Shown here: in pieces, positions 41,284 through 49,049 of the stretch | Layout of the letters: each line of letters starts with the position of its first letter | How positions within the stretch are numbered: the first letter of the stretch is position 1 | Translations under genes and position numbers: made by a program | Notes under the pieces: model-generated | Database searches by the model: none | What the model was told of the DNA's origin: nothing | What the model saw: the letters and a program-made list of their open reading frames with translations, nothing else | NCBI RefSeq assembly: GCF_020991085.1 | Contig: NZ_CP087719.1 | Location: forward strand, 3,058,001 to 3,122,000 | Direction: 5' to 3' | DNA: 64,000 bases | From: Roseomonas sp. OT10 | GTDB taxonomy: Bacteria; Pseudomonadota; Alphaproteobacteria; Acetobacterales; Acetobacteraceae

Positions 41284-42144
41284 ATGCTGACCGTCCTGTT
41301 CGACGGCATCGCCTATGGCATGGTGCTGTTCATCCTGGCCTGCGGGCTGGCGGTGACGCTGGGGCTGATGAACCTGGTCAACCTCGCCCATGGCGCCTTC
41401 GCCATGGCGGGGGGCTATGCCGCGGTGGTGCTGGTCAATCGCTGGGGGGTGCCGTTCCTCGCGGCGCTGCCCCTCGCCTTCCTCTTCTCCGCCGCGCTGG
41501 GGGCGGTGCTGGAGCGCACGCTCTACGTCCACGTCTACGCGCGCAGCCACTTCGACCAGGTGCTGTTCTCCATCGGGCTGGTCTTCATGTCCGTGGCGCT
41601 GGTGGACTACATGGCCGGCTCCTCGCAGCAGTTCGTAGAGATCCCCGCCTTCCTGCGCGCGCGCTTCGAGGTGCTGGGCGTCAGCATCGGCGCCTACCGC
41701 CTGCTCATCATCGTCACCTGCGGCGTCATCGCCCTGGCGCTGCAGCTGGCGCTGACCCGGACGCGCTTCGGCAGCCGGCTGCGCGCGGCGGTGGACGACC
41801 CGCGCGTGGCGCGGGGCCTGGGCATCCCCGTCCACGCCATCTTCGCCGTGACCTTCGCGGTGGGCTCCGGCCTCGCCGGGCTGGGCGGCGCGCTGGGGGC
41901 GGAGATCCTGGGGCTCGACCCCAGCTTCCCGCTGAAGTTCATGATCTACTTCCTGATCGTCGTGACGGTGGGCGGCACCTCCTCCATCTCCGGCGCCTTC
42001 CTCGCCTCCCTGCTGCTCGGCATCGCCGACGTGGCGGGCAAGTACTACGTCCCGGACCTCGGGGCCTTCGTGATCTACAGCGTCATGATCGCGGTGCTGA
42101 TCTGGCGGCCGCAGGGCCTCTTCGGCCGGGTGGCGACGCGATGA
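41284..42144 (+). CDS. livH: Branched-chain-type ABC transporter permease (LivH-like)
   Basis: A 286-residue inner-membrane permease. FDGIAYGMVLFILACGLAVTLGLMNLVNLAHGAF contains the LivH signature (given in parts: FDGIAYGMVLFILACGL, LMNLVNLAHGAFAMAGGY). RTRFGSRLRAAVDDPRVARGLGI-type coupling region and a final IWRPQGLFGR are present. It begins 25 bp after the binding-protein gene. It forms the channel with the next gene product. Confidence 0.93.
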   Translation: MLTVLFDGIAYGMVLFILACGLAVTLGLMNLVNLAHGAFAMAGGYAAVVLVNRWGVPFLAALPLAFLFSAALGAVLERTLYVHVYARSHFDQVLFSIGLVFMSVALVDYMAGSSQQFVEIPAFLRARFEVLGVSIGAYRLLIIVTCGVIALALQLALTRTRFGSRLRAAVDDPRVARGLGIPVHAIFAVTFAVGSGLAGLGGALGAEILGLDPSFPLKFMIYFLIVVTVGGTSSISGAFLASLLLGIADVAGKYYVPDLGAFVIYSVMIAVLIWRPQGLFGRVATR

Positions 42145-43160
42145 GCGGCGCCTCCCCGCCTCCCCCCGCCCGCGGCGCGGCGCAGCTCGCGAGCCTGTCG
42201 CGCTGGCGCCCGCTGGAGTTCGTCTTCTGGGCCCTGGTCGTGGCCGCCTGGTTCGCCTTCCCCGACCGCTACCTGCTGATCGCGGAGATCGCGGTGACGG
42301 CGCTCTTCGCGCTCTCGCTGGATCTGGTGCTGGGCTATGCCGGCATCCTCTCCCTCGGCCATGCCGCCTTCTTCGGGCTGGGCGCCTATGTCGCCGGCAT
42401 CGCCGCGGCGCGGGGGCTGACCGACCCGCTGCTGGGGCTGCTGCTGGCCGGCGGGGCGGCGACGCTGCTGGGCGGCGTCACCAGCCCGCTGGTGCTGCGC
42501 GGCTCCGACCTGACGCGGCTGATGGTGACGCTGGGCGTCGCCTCCCTGCTCTACGAGGTGGCGAACCGGCTGAACTGGCTGACCGGCGGCGCCGACGGGC
42601 TGCAGGGCATGGAGGTCGCGCCGATCCTGGGGCTGTTCGAGTTCGACCTCGGCGGGCAGGTGGCCTCGGTCTACAGCCTCGTCGTGCTGTTCCTCTCCTT
42701 CCTGGTGGTGCGGCGCGTCGTGCACTCCCCATTCGGCTGGTCGCTGCGCGCGGTGCGCGGCAACCCGCTGCGCGCGGGCGCCATCGGCATCCCGGTGAAC
42801 GCGCGGCTGATGGCCGCCTATACGCTGGGTGCGGGCATCGCCGGCCTCGCGGGGGCGGTGCTGGCGCAGTCGACGCAGTTCGTCTCGCTGGACGTGCTGG
42901 CCTTCCACCGCTCCGCCGACATCCTGCTGGTGCTGGTGATCGGCGGGGTGGGCTGGCTCTACGGCGGGCTGATCGGCGCGGTGATCTTCAAGCTGATGCA
43001 GGACGTGCTGTCCGGCATCACGCCGCAGTACTGGCAGTTCTGGATCGGGCTGGTGCTGGTGGTGCTGGTCCTCGTCGGGCGCGAGCGGCTGAACGCCTGG
43101 CCGGCGCGGCTGCTGCGCCGCCGGGCGCGCCCGGCCCCGGTGGCGGAGGCGGCGGAATGA
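42141..43160 (+). CDS. livM: Branched-chain-type ABC transporter permease (LivM-like)
   Basis: A 339-residue inner-membrane permease overlapping livH by 4 bp. LVLGYAGILSLGHAAFFGLGAY is the LivM hallmark and SLRAVRGNPLRAGAIGIPVN the ATPase-contact region; the C-terminal cytosolic tail is basic. Together with LivH it should accept substrate from the binding protein two genes upstream. Regular order and tight overlap show a complete cassette. Confidence 0.93.
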   Translation: MSGASPPPPARGAAQLASLSRWRPLEFVFWALVVAAWFAFPDRYLLIAEIAVTALFALSLDLVLGYAGILSLGHAAFFGLGAYVAGIAAARGLTDPLLGLLLAGGAATLLGGVTSPLVLRGSDLTRLMVTLGVASLLYEVANRLNWLTGGADGLQGMEVAPILGLFEFDLGGQVASVYSLVVLFLSFLVVRRVVHSPFGWSLRAVRGNPLRAGAIGIPVNARLMAAYTLGAGIAGLAGAVLAQSTQFVSLDVLAFHRSADILLVLVIGGVGWLYGGLIGAVIFKLMQDVLSGITPQYWQFWIGLVLVVLVLVGRERLNAWPARLLRRRARPAPVAEAAE

Positions 43161-43957
43161 GCGCCACGCGGCAAGCCGTCAGCCCCTCCGCGCCGGCGGA
43201 CAGCGCCGCCCCCGTGCTGCGGACCATCGGGCTGAACCGGCACTTCGGCGGGCTGCACGCCACGCGCGAGGTCAACCTCGCCCTGCCGCGCGGCGAGCGC
43301 CACGCGCTGATCGGCCCCAACGGCGCCGGCAAGACGACGCTGATCAACCTGCTGACCGGCGTGCTGCGCCCCTCCTCCGGCCGCATCCTGCTGGAGGGGG
43401 AGGACGTCACCGCCCTGCGCTCCGACCAGCGGGTGGGGCGCGGGCTGGTGCGGACCTTCCAGATCAACCAGCTCTTCCCCGCCATGACCGTGCTGGAGAC
43501 GGTGGGCCTCGCCGTCTCGCAGCGCCTCGTCGGCGGCCGCGCCTGGTGGCGCCCGGTGGGCAGCCGCCCCGCGGTGGTGGAGGAGACGGTGGCGGTGCTG
43601 GAGCGCTTCCGCCTCGGTGCCGTGCTGGGCGAGCGGGTGGCGAACCTGCCCTATGGCCAGCAGCGTCTGCTGGAGATCGCGCTCGCCATCGCCTGCCGCC
43701 CGCGCGTGCTGCTGCTGGACGAGCCCGCGGCCGGCGTGCCCGAGGCGGAGCGGGAGGAGATCCTGCACCGCGTCGCGGAGCTGCCGGAGGACGTCACCGT
43801 GCTGCTGATCGAGCACGACATGGACCTGGTCTTCCGCTTCGCCCACCGCATCTCCGTGCTGGTGCAGGGCGGCGTGCTGACGGAGGGCACGGCGGCCGAG
43901 GTCGCGGCCGATCCCCGCGTGCGCGCGGTCTACCTGGGAGAGGGCGGCCATGGCTGA
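43157..43957 (+). CDS. livG: Branched-chain-type ABC transporter ATP-binding protein (LivG-like)
   Basis: A 266-residue ABC ATPase. Walker A LIGPNGAGKTT, LivG-type VRTFQINQLFPAMTV, signature LPYGQQRLLEIALA, Walker B VLLLDEPAAGVPEAE and the switch His in LLIEHDMDLVFR are all intact. It overlaps livM by 4 bp and livF by 8 bp. A polar N-terminal extension of about 20 residues precedes the nucleotide-binding domain. Confidence 0.93.
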   Translation: MSATRQAVSPSAPADSAAPVLRTIGLNRHFGGLHATREVNLALPRGERHALIGPNGAGKTTLINLLTGVLRPSSGRILLEGEDVTALRSDQRVGRGLVRTFQINQLFPAMTVLETVGLAVSQRLVGGRAWWRPVGSRPAVVEETVAVLERFRLGAVLGERVANLPYGQQRLLEIALAIACRPRVLLLDEPAAGVPEAEREEILHRVAELPEDVTVLLIEHDMDLVFRFAHRISVLVQGGVLTEGTAAEVAADPRVRAVYLGEGGHG

Positions 43958-44663
43958 GCTTCTGGCCGTCGAGGGGCTGGCCGCCGGCTACGGCCAGGCC
44001 GCCGTGCTGCACGGGCTGTCGCTGCGGCTGGAGGAGGGGCAGTCCATGGCCATCCTCGGTCGCAACGGCATGGGCAAGACGACGCTGCTCAACAGCCTGA
44101 TCGGCGTCACCCGGCGCTTCGGCGGCACCATCCGCCTGGGCGGCGTGGACATCACCCGCCTCTCGCCCGAGCGCCGCGCCCTCTCCGGCATCGGCTGGGT
44201 GCCGCAGGAGCGCAACATCTTCCGCTCCCTCACCGTGGAGGAGAACCTGACCGCCGTGGCCCGCCCCGGCCCCTGGGACGTCGCCAAGGTCTACGCCCTG
44301 TTTCCCCGGCTGGAGGAGCGGCGGCGCAACATGGGCGACCAGCTCTCCGGCGGCGAGCAGCAGATGCTGGCCGTCGCCCGCGCCCTGGTGCTGAACCCGC
44401 GCCTGCTGCTGCTGGACGAGCCCACGGAAGGGCTGGCCCCGATCATCGTGGACGAGCTGCTCGCCGCCCTGCGCCGCATCATGCGCGAGGAAGGGCTCTC
44501 CGCCCTGGTGGTGGAGCAGCACGCGCAGAAGATCCTGGGCGTGACGGACCAGGCGGTGATCCTGGAACGCGGCCGCATCGTCCACGCCGCGCCCAGCGCC
44601 GCCCTGCGCGCCGATCCGGCTGTGCTGGAGCAATACCTGGGTGTCTCCCGCGTCGCGGCGTAA
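43950..44663 (+). CDS. livF: Branched-chain-type ABC transporter ATP-binding protein (LivF-like)
   Basis: A 237-residue ABC ATPase with Walker A ILGRNGMGKTT, signature LSGGEQQMLAVARAL, Walker B LLLLDEPTEGLAPI and the switch His in VVEQHAQKILG. The TRRFGG and NIFRSLTVEENL regions are LivF-like. It is the last gene of the cassette; transcription then meets a dispersed repeat with strong hairpins, which may end the transcript. Confidence 0.93.
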   Translation: MAELLAVEGLAAGYGQAAVLHGLSLRLEEGQSMAILGRNGMGKTTLLNSLIGVTRRFGGTIRLGGVDITRLSPERRALSGIGWVPQERNIFRSLTVEENLTAVARPGPWDVAKVYALFPRLEERRRNMGDQLSGGEQQMLAVARALVLNPRLLLLDEPTEGLAPIIVDELLAALRRIMREEGLSALVVEQHAQKILGVTDQAVILERGRIVHAAPSAALRADPAVLEQYLGVSRVAA

Positions 44664-45115
44664 TACGGTTGCCGTGATGCCTTGATCCGTGCCGGTGCGG
44701 AATGCGCCCGTGGCCCGGGGGCAAGGCGCTGCCTCGCCCCCGTACCCCCACTCCGCCAGGACCCTGCGGGCCCTGGACCCGATCAGCGCTGCCGCGCAGA
44801 TGACTGCGACGGGGTCACAGCGCCGAGGAGCCATGCTCCTCGGCGGGTACGGCCTCCGCGCTCGCTGACGCGCTCTGAACCTTTGTCGGCGTCCCGCCTG
44901 TCCGTGTTCCGTCAGGGTTCAGCCCGCAGGCTGACGACAGCCGCACAGCACCAGACTCCCAGCGGGGTCCGGGGCCCGCTTGTGGCCCCGGCAGGGGAGG
45001 GTCTGGGAGGGGACGGCGTCCCCTCCCGGTCCACCGCCTGGTCACTGGGCACGGGGCAGCGCCTCCCCCCCGGGAGGGGGCCTCTGCCCGCGCGGCATGC
45101 CCCCTTGAGCAGGCC
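44664..45115. other. 452-bp intergenic region holding repeat copy A
   Basis: No gene is seen between the ends of the convergent livF and dgoA genes. Most of the stretch is repeat copy A. Beyond it, about 45058-45080, a short CCTCCCCC/GGGAGGGGG-type hairpin lies close to the dgoA stop codon and could serve as its terminator. Confidence 0.6.
44704..45037 (+). repeat. Dispersed intergenic repeat, copy A
   Basis: About 334 bp shared with copies at 48681-49011 (same strand) and 55554-55906 (opposite strand). Near-identical blocks include GCGCCCGTGGCCCGGGGG at the left, CCCACTCCGCCAGGACCCTG, and CCCCTCCCGGTCC at the right. Internal hairpins include GGGGGC/GCCCCC at 44717-44741 and a perfect 11-bp stem at 44821-44845. 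No coding capacity or terminal inverted repeats are seen. The function is unknown; it may be a non-autonomous mobile or REP-like element. Confidence 0.85.
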
Positions 45116-45736
45116 CTACCCGCGCGCGACGGCCTCGACCAGGGCGCGGGCGCGGGAGGCGACGGTGTCTGCCGCGTCGCCCGGCTTGTAGAGGGAGCCG
45201 CCGATGCCGAAGCCTGCGGCCCCGGCGGCGAGCCAGTCCGCCATGTTCCCGGCGCCGATCCCGCCCACCGGCAGGACGGCGGTGCCTTTGGGCAGCACGG
45301 CGCGCAGGGCCTTCAGCATGGCGGGGCTCGCCCCTTCGGCGGGGAAGAGCTTCAGCCCGTCCGCCCCGGCGGCGAGCAGGGAGAAGGCCTCGGCGGGCGT
45401 GAAGAAGCCCGGCACGGCCAGCATCCCGGCGGCCTTGGCGGCGCGCACCACGGCGGGGTCGGCATGCGGCGTCACCACGAGGCGTCCACCGGCGGCAGCC
45501 AGCTTCGCCACGTCGTCCGGGTCCAGCACCGTGCCGGCGCCGACCAGCGCCCGGTCGCCGAAATGCCGGGCGAGGCGGGAGATGCTCTCAAAGGGTTCGG
45601 GCGAGTTCAGCGGCACCTCCAGCACGGGGATGCCGCTGGCCACCAGCGCCTCGCCGACCGGGATCGCCTCGTCCGGCGTCAGGCCGCGCAGGATGGCGAC
45701 CAGCTTTCCGCGCGCGAGCCAGTCCTGAAGGGTCAT
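45116..45736 (-). CDS. dgoA: 2-dehydro-3-deoxy-6-phosphogalactonate aldolase
   Basis: A 206-residue KDPG/KDPGal-type class I aldolase. LVAILRGLTPDEAIPVGEAL is the family start with the catalytic Glu region VLEVPLNSPEPFESI, and GADGLKLFPAE carries the Schiff-base Lys. The fold splits 2-keto-3-deoxy-6-phosphogalactonate into pyruvate and glyceraldehyde 3-phosphate. Substitution SPEP...SI rather than the KDPG-type pattern, and the partner dgoK overlapping by 4 bp, favour the galactonate pathway. Confidence 0.92.
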   Translation of the reverse strand: MTLQDWLARGKLVAILRGLTPDEAIPVGEALVASGIPVLEVPLNSPEPFESISRLARHFGDRALVGAGTVLDPDDVAKLAAAGGRLVVTPHADPAVVRAAKAAGMLAVPGFFTPAEAFSLLAAGADGLKLFPAEGASPAMLKALRAVLPKGTAVLPVGGIGAGNMADWLAAGAAGFGIGGSLYKPGDAADTVASRARALVEAVARG

Positions 45737-46626
45737 GCCCTCTGTCCTTCCATCTGCCGGGCGATCTGGAACAGGCCCTCCGCGGCGGCCTCCTCGCCCA
45801 CCTGCACCGCGTCCGCCCCGGCGGCGGCGAGCGCCCGGGCATAGCGCGCCATGAGCCCGCCATCCCCCACCACGAAGACCTGCTTCGTCCCCTCGGGCAG
45901 GGTCGCCGCCACCTCGTGCCCCATCAGCAGGCCGGAGAGGTAGGAGGCCGCCGCCGCCGGGGGCAGCCGGTCGAACAGCCCCAGCGTCCGCACCCCGAAC
46001 AGGTGGTGCAGCAGCCCGCCCGGCTGCCGCGCCCGGGCGAGGCCGGTGTCGAAGGCGTCCCAGTCCGGCGGCGCTGCCCGATCCAGCCCGCGCGCCAGGA
46101 TGGTGTGGGTGGAGAGGGCGGCGAAGCCCTCGCCGGTGAACTGGGTGGCGAAGCCCAGCACGCGGCCATCCTCCAGCACCGCCCATTTGCTGTGGCTGCC
46201 GGGGCTGAGCACCAGCGACCGCCCGGGCGGCAGGCGGCGCAGCAGGCCGAGGATCTTGGTCTCCTCGCCGCGCATCACCTCCGGCACGCCCGATTCGTCC
46301 TCGGCCGAGAGGCCCGGCACCATCCAGGCCCGCGCGCCCTCGAAGGGCAGCGGCGTCAGCGCCCCCGCCAGCGCCCGCGCATCGGCAGGGCACGGCAGGT
46401 AGGGTGCCTCCACCCAGCCCTGGCGGCTGCCGGCCATGCCGCAGACCAGCACCAGCGTCTCGCCCTGCTCCAGCCAGGGGCCGATCAGCCCGCGCAGCAC
46501 CTCCGGGAAGGCGCCGGCCGCGACGTTCAGGATGCCCTGGGGGGCCGCGACGCGGTCCAGCACCTCGCCCTCCGCCCCCAGCCGCCAGGCCCGGAAGCTG
46601 CTGGTGCCCCAATCGACGCCGATCAT
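45733..46626 (-). CDS. dgoK: 2-dehydro-3-deoxygalactonokinase
   Basis: A 297-residue sugar-acid kinase. The N-terminal phosphate-loop motif MIGVDWGTSSFRAWRL is diagnostic of DgoK, and VLVCGMAGSRQGWVEAPYLPCP is the next conserved block. LSPGSHSKWAVL and TQFTGEGFAALSTHTILAR are also typical. It phosphorylates 2-keto-3-deoxygalactonate before the DgoA aldolase. It is the first gene of a two-gene operon, divergent from a sugar-dehydrogenase gene. Confidence 0.94.
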   Translation of the reverse strand: MIGVDWGTSSFRAWRLGAEGEVLDRVAAPQGILNVAAGAFPEVLRGLIGPWLEQGETLVLVCGMAGSRQGWVEAPYLPCPADARALAGALTPLPFEGARAWMVPGLSAEDESGVPEVMRGEETKILGLLRRLPPGRSLVLSPGSHSKWAVLEDGRVLGFATQFTGEGFAALSTHTILARGLDRAAPPDWDAFDTGLARARQPGGLLHHLFGVRTLGLFDRLPPAAAASYLSGLLMGHEVAATLPEGTKQVFVVGDGGLMARYARALAAAGADAVQVGEEAAAEGLFQIARQMEGQRA

Positions 46627-46772
46627 GCGTTGCTTCCCGTGTTGCCGCTGCCTCGATGCGGCGGGCGCGGCACGGGCGCAAGGGGGCGCACGTTGCGGTG
46701 CGCGCGTCCCCGCGTGGCAACGCCCGGCGGAAGGAAGCGCTGGAACGGCGTCATCGCAGGGGGCCGCAGGGC
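46627..46772. promoter_or_regulatory. Divergent dgoK / dehydrogenase promoter region
   Basis: The 146 bp must carry promoters both ways. CGTTGC (46691-46696) and GCAACG (46717-46722) form an inverted repeat with a 20-bp spacer, a possible site for the LacI-type regulator encoded at 47557-48594, though LacI half-sites are usually closer. No confident -35/-10 pair is visible. Confidence 0.3.
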
Positions 46773-47546
46773 ATGGTTCTTCAGGACAAGGTGGCGGTCG
46801 TCACCGGCGCCGATTCCGGCATCGGGCGCGCCATCGCGCTCGCCTTCGCCGGAGCGGGCGCGGATATCGGCATCACCTGCCATTCCGACGAGGCGGGCGC
46901 GCGGGAGACGGCGCGGGGCGTGGAGGCGGCCGGGCGGCGCGCCTTCGTCGCGCGGCTCGACGTGCAGGATTCGGCTGCGGTCGATGCCGCCTTCGCCGCC
47001 GTCGTGGCGGCGCTGGGCGTGCCCGACATCCTGGTGAACAACGCCGGCAAGGGCATGGGCGCGAAGACGCCGGTGGCGGAGTTGGCGGACGAGCAGGCGG
47101 AGGTGGTGATCCGCACCAACCTGTTCGGCCCGCTCTGGTGCTGCCGCGCCTTCCTGCGCCACCATCTGGCGGCGGGGAAGAGCGGCCAGATCGTCAACAT
47201 CTCCTCCGTCGCGCAGCACCTGCCGACCGATGGCAGCGCGCCCTACGGCATGTCCAAGGCGGGGCTGGGCTCGCTGACCCGCAGCCTGTCGGTGGAGCTG
47301 GCGCCGAGGCGGATCAACGTCGTCGGCATCGCCCCCGGCATGATCGAGACGCCGATGACCCAGGAGCGCATCGACGACCCCGCGAAGCGCGAGGCCTCCT
47401 TCCAGGAGATCCCCTGGCACCGCGCCGGCCGGCCGGAGGAGATCGCGAAGCTCGCCCTGTTCCTCGTCAGCCCGGATGCGGACTACCTGACGGGGCAGAC
47501 CATCGTGATGGATGGCGGGCTGACCATGAACTGGGGCGGCGCCTGA
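46773..47546 (+). CDS. SDR family sugar dehydrogenase (glucose/galactose 1-dehydrogenase-like)
   Basis: A 257-residue classical SDR: VTGADSGIGRAIALAFAGAGADIG at the N-terminus (motif TGADSGIG), NNAGKGMG, and Y158/K162 in YGMSK. FLVSPDADYLTGQTIVMDGG is the C-terminal signature. Glucose-1-dehydrogenase-like SDRs oxidise aldoses to lactones, which would feed galactonate to the dgo genes after dehydration. It diverges from dgoK and is convergent with the LacI gene. A galactose or related role follows from context, not from residues. Confidence 0.85.
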   Translation: MVLQDKVAVVTGADSGIGRAIALAFAGAGADIGITCHSDEAGARETARGVEAAGRRAFVARLDVQDSAAVDAAFAAVVAALGVPDILVNNAGKGMGAKTPVAELADEQAEVVIRTNLFGPLWCCRAFLRHHLAAGKSGQIVNISSVAQHLPTDGSAPYGMSKAGLGSLTRSLSVELAPRRINVVGIAPGMIETPMTQERIDDPAKREASFQEIPWHRAGRPEEIAKLALFLVSPDADYLTGQTIVMDGGLTMNWGGA

Positions 47547-47556
47547 GCGGCGCCGG

Positions 47557-48594
47557 TCAGGTGCTCTCCCGCGCCAGCACGGCCAGCTCGGCGGTGACGC
47601 GCACCGGCGCGTGGCGGCGGCCCAGGCGGCGTGCCTCCCGTGCCGCCAGCAGGGCCTCGCCCGCCTGCCGGCCCAGCCCGTAGGCATCGACGGAGACGGT
47701 GGTGATGCGCGGCCAGGACCAGCGCGAGACGTCGAAATCCCCGAAGCCCGCGACGGCGAGGCGGCCGGGCACGGCCCAGCCCTGGCGGTGGCACTCCATC
47801 AGCACGCCGAAGGCGTGCAGGTCGCTGACGCAGAAGACGGCGTCGGTATCGGGCCATTGCGCGACCAAACGGCGCACCGCCTCGGCCCCGTACTCCATGG
47901 CCAGCGGCGGGATGCCGTGCCGGATCACCCGCGGCGCGCCCAGGCCCAGCGCCGCCAGCGCCTCCATGTAGCCGCGCTCGCGTTCCACCCCGCGCCGGTC
48001 CAGGCCCAGCTCGCCGCCCAGGTAGCCGATCCGGCGGTAGCCGCGCTCCACCAGGTGCCGCACCATCGCCACGGCGGCCCCGGCATTGGAGACGCCGATC
48101 ACCTGGTCGATCGGCTCCGCCGGCTCGTCCCAGGTCTCCACCACCGGCAGCCCGGCCCGGGCCAGCATGGCGCCGGTCGCCGGGGTGTGGTCGCCGCCGG
48201 TCATCACCAGCGCCTCCGGGCGGTGGCGCAGCATGGCGCGCACCAGCTCCTCCTCCCGGTCTGGGCGGTACTCCGTGTAGCCCAGCAGCAGCTGCAGCCC
48301 GGCGGGGGCCAGCGCATCGGTCAGGCCCCGCGCCGTCTCGGCGAAGTTCGAGTTGTTGATGGTGGGCACCAGGGCGGACACGAAGGCCGAGCGCCCGCTG
48401 GACAGCGTGCCGGCGCTGGCATCGGGCACATAGCCCAGCCGCTCCACCACCGCGAGGATGCGGGTCCGCGTCTCGGCCGAGACGCCCTTGCCGGTCAACG
48501 CGCGGGAGACGGTCATCTTGGAGACGCCCGCGCCCCGCGCGACATCGGCCATGGTGGGCCGTGGCCGTCCCGCGGCCGGCAGTTCCTCCGACAT
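47557..48594 (-). CDS. LacI family transcriptional regulator (GntR/gluconate type)
   Basis: A 345-residue regulator. The N-terminal helix-turn-helix and hinge MADVARGAGVSKMTVSRAL, then GYVPDASAGTLSSGRSAFVS, are diagnostic of the LacI family, and VSALVPTINNSNFAETARGL resembles the gluconate-type branch. The periplasmic-binding-protein-like core binds a sugar acid. I chose ATG 48594, placing the helix-turn-helix about 12 residues in; an in-frame start 13 codons upstream is possible. It probably represses the adjacent dgo and dehydrogenase genes. Confidence 0.88.
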   Translation of the reverse strand: MSEELPAAGRPRPTMADVARGAGVSKMTVSRALTGKGVSAETRTRILAVVERLGYVPDASAGTLSSGRSAFVSALVPTINNSNFAETARGLTDALAPAGLQLLLGYTEYRPDREEELVRAMLRHRPEALVMTGGDHTPATGAMLARAGLPVVETWDEPAEPIDQVIGVSNAGAAVAMVRHLVERGYRRIGYLGGELGLDRRGVERERGYMEALAALGLGAPRVIRHGIPPLAMEYGAEAVRRLVAQWPDTDAVFCVSDLHAFGVLMECHRQGWAVPGRLAVAGFGDFDVSRWSWPRITTVSVDAYGLGRQAGEALLAAREARRLGRRHAPVRVTAELAVLAREST

Positions 48595-49049
48595 GCCGCC
48601 AGGGTAGTGCAGTTCTGCCCCGCGCGAAATCACCCCGCGCAGAGCGGCGTGACCCTGGGCCGGATCATACGGACGGCGGTGCGCCCGTGGCCCGGGGGCA
48701 AGGCTCTGCCTCGCCCCCGTACCCCCACTCCGCCAGGACCCTGCGGGCCCTGGACCCGATCAGCGCTGCCGCGCGGTGGTGGTGACGGGGTCGAGGCGCC
48801 GAGAAGCCACGCTCCTCGGCGGGACCGGCCTCCGCACTCGCGGACGCCTTCAAAGCTATTCTGGAGTCCCGCTTGTCCGCGCGCCGTCAGGGTTGAGCCC
48901 GGAGGCTGACGCCCACCGGAAGCACCAGACTCCCAGCGGGGTCCGGGGCCCGCTTGTGGCCCCGGCAGGGGAGGGCTTGGGAGGGGACGGCGTCCCCTCC
49001 CGGTCCGCCGCCGGAACCCGCAGAATGACGGGTCATCCCGCCGTCGGGA
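48595..49049. other. 455-bp intergenic region holding repeat copy B
   Basis: Between the start of the LacI gene and the end of tldD there is no gene. The first 86 bp should contain the LacI promoter; the remainder is repeat copy B. No other signal is seen. Confidence 0.6.
48681..49011 (+). repeat. Dispersed intergenic repeat, copy B
   Basis: About 331 bp. The left block is identical to copy A over more than 60 bp apart from one base in the first hairpin (GGCTCTGCC versus GGCGCTGCC); the middle is more divergent, and the right block from CCAGACTCCCAGCGGGGTCC onward is again nearly identical. The conserved 11-bp hairpin is at 48797-48821 with one mismatch in its left arm. Confidence 0.85.

Noticed and set aside
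44704-45037. Open frames inside the dispersed repeat as possible transposase remnants
   Set aside because: Short frames differ between copies and have no transposase motifs; copies share nucleotide structure, not a conserved protein.
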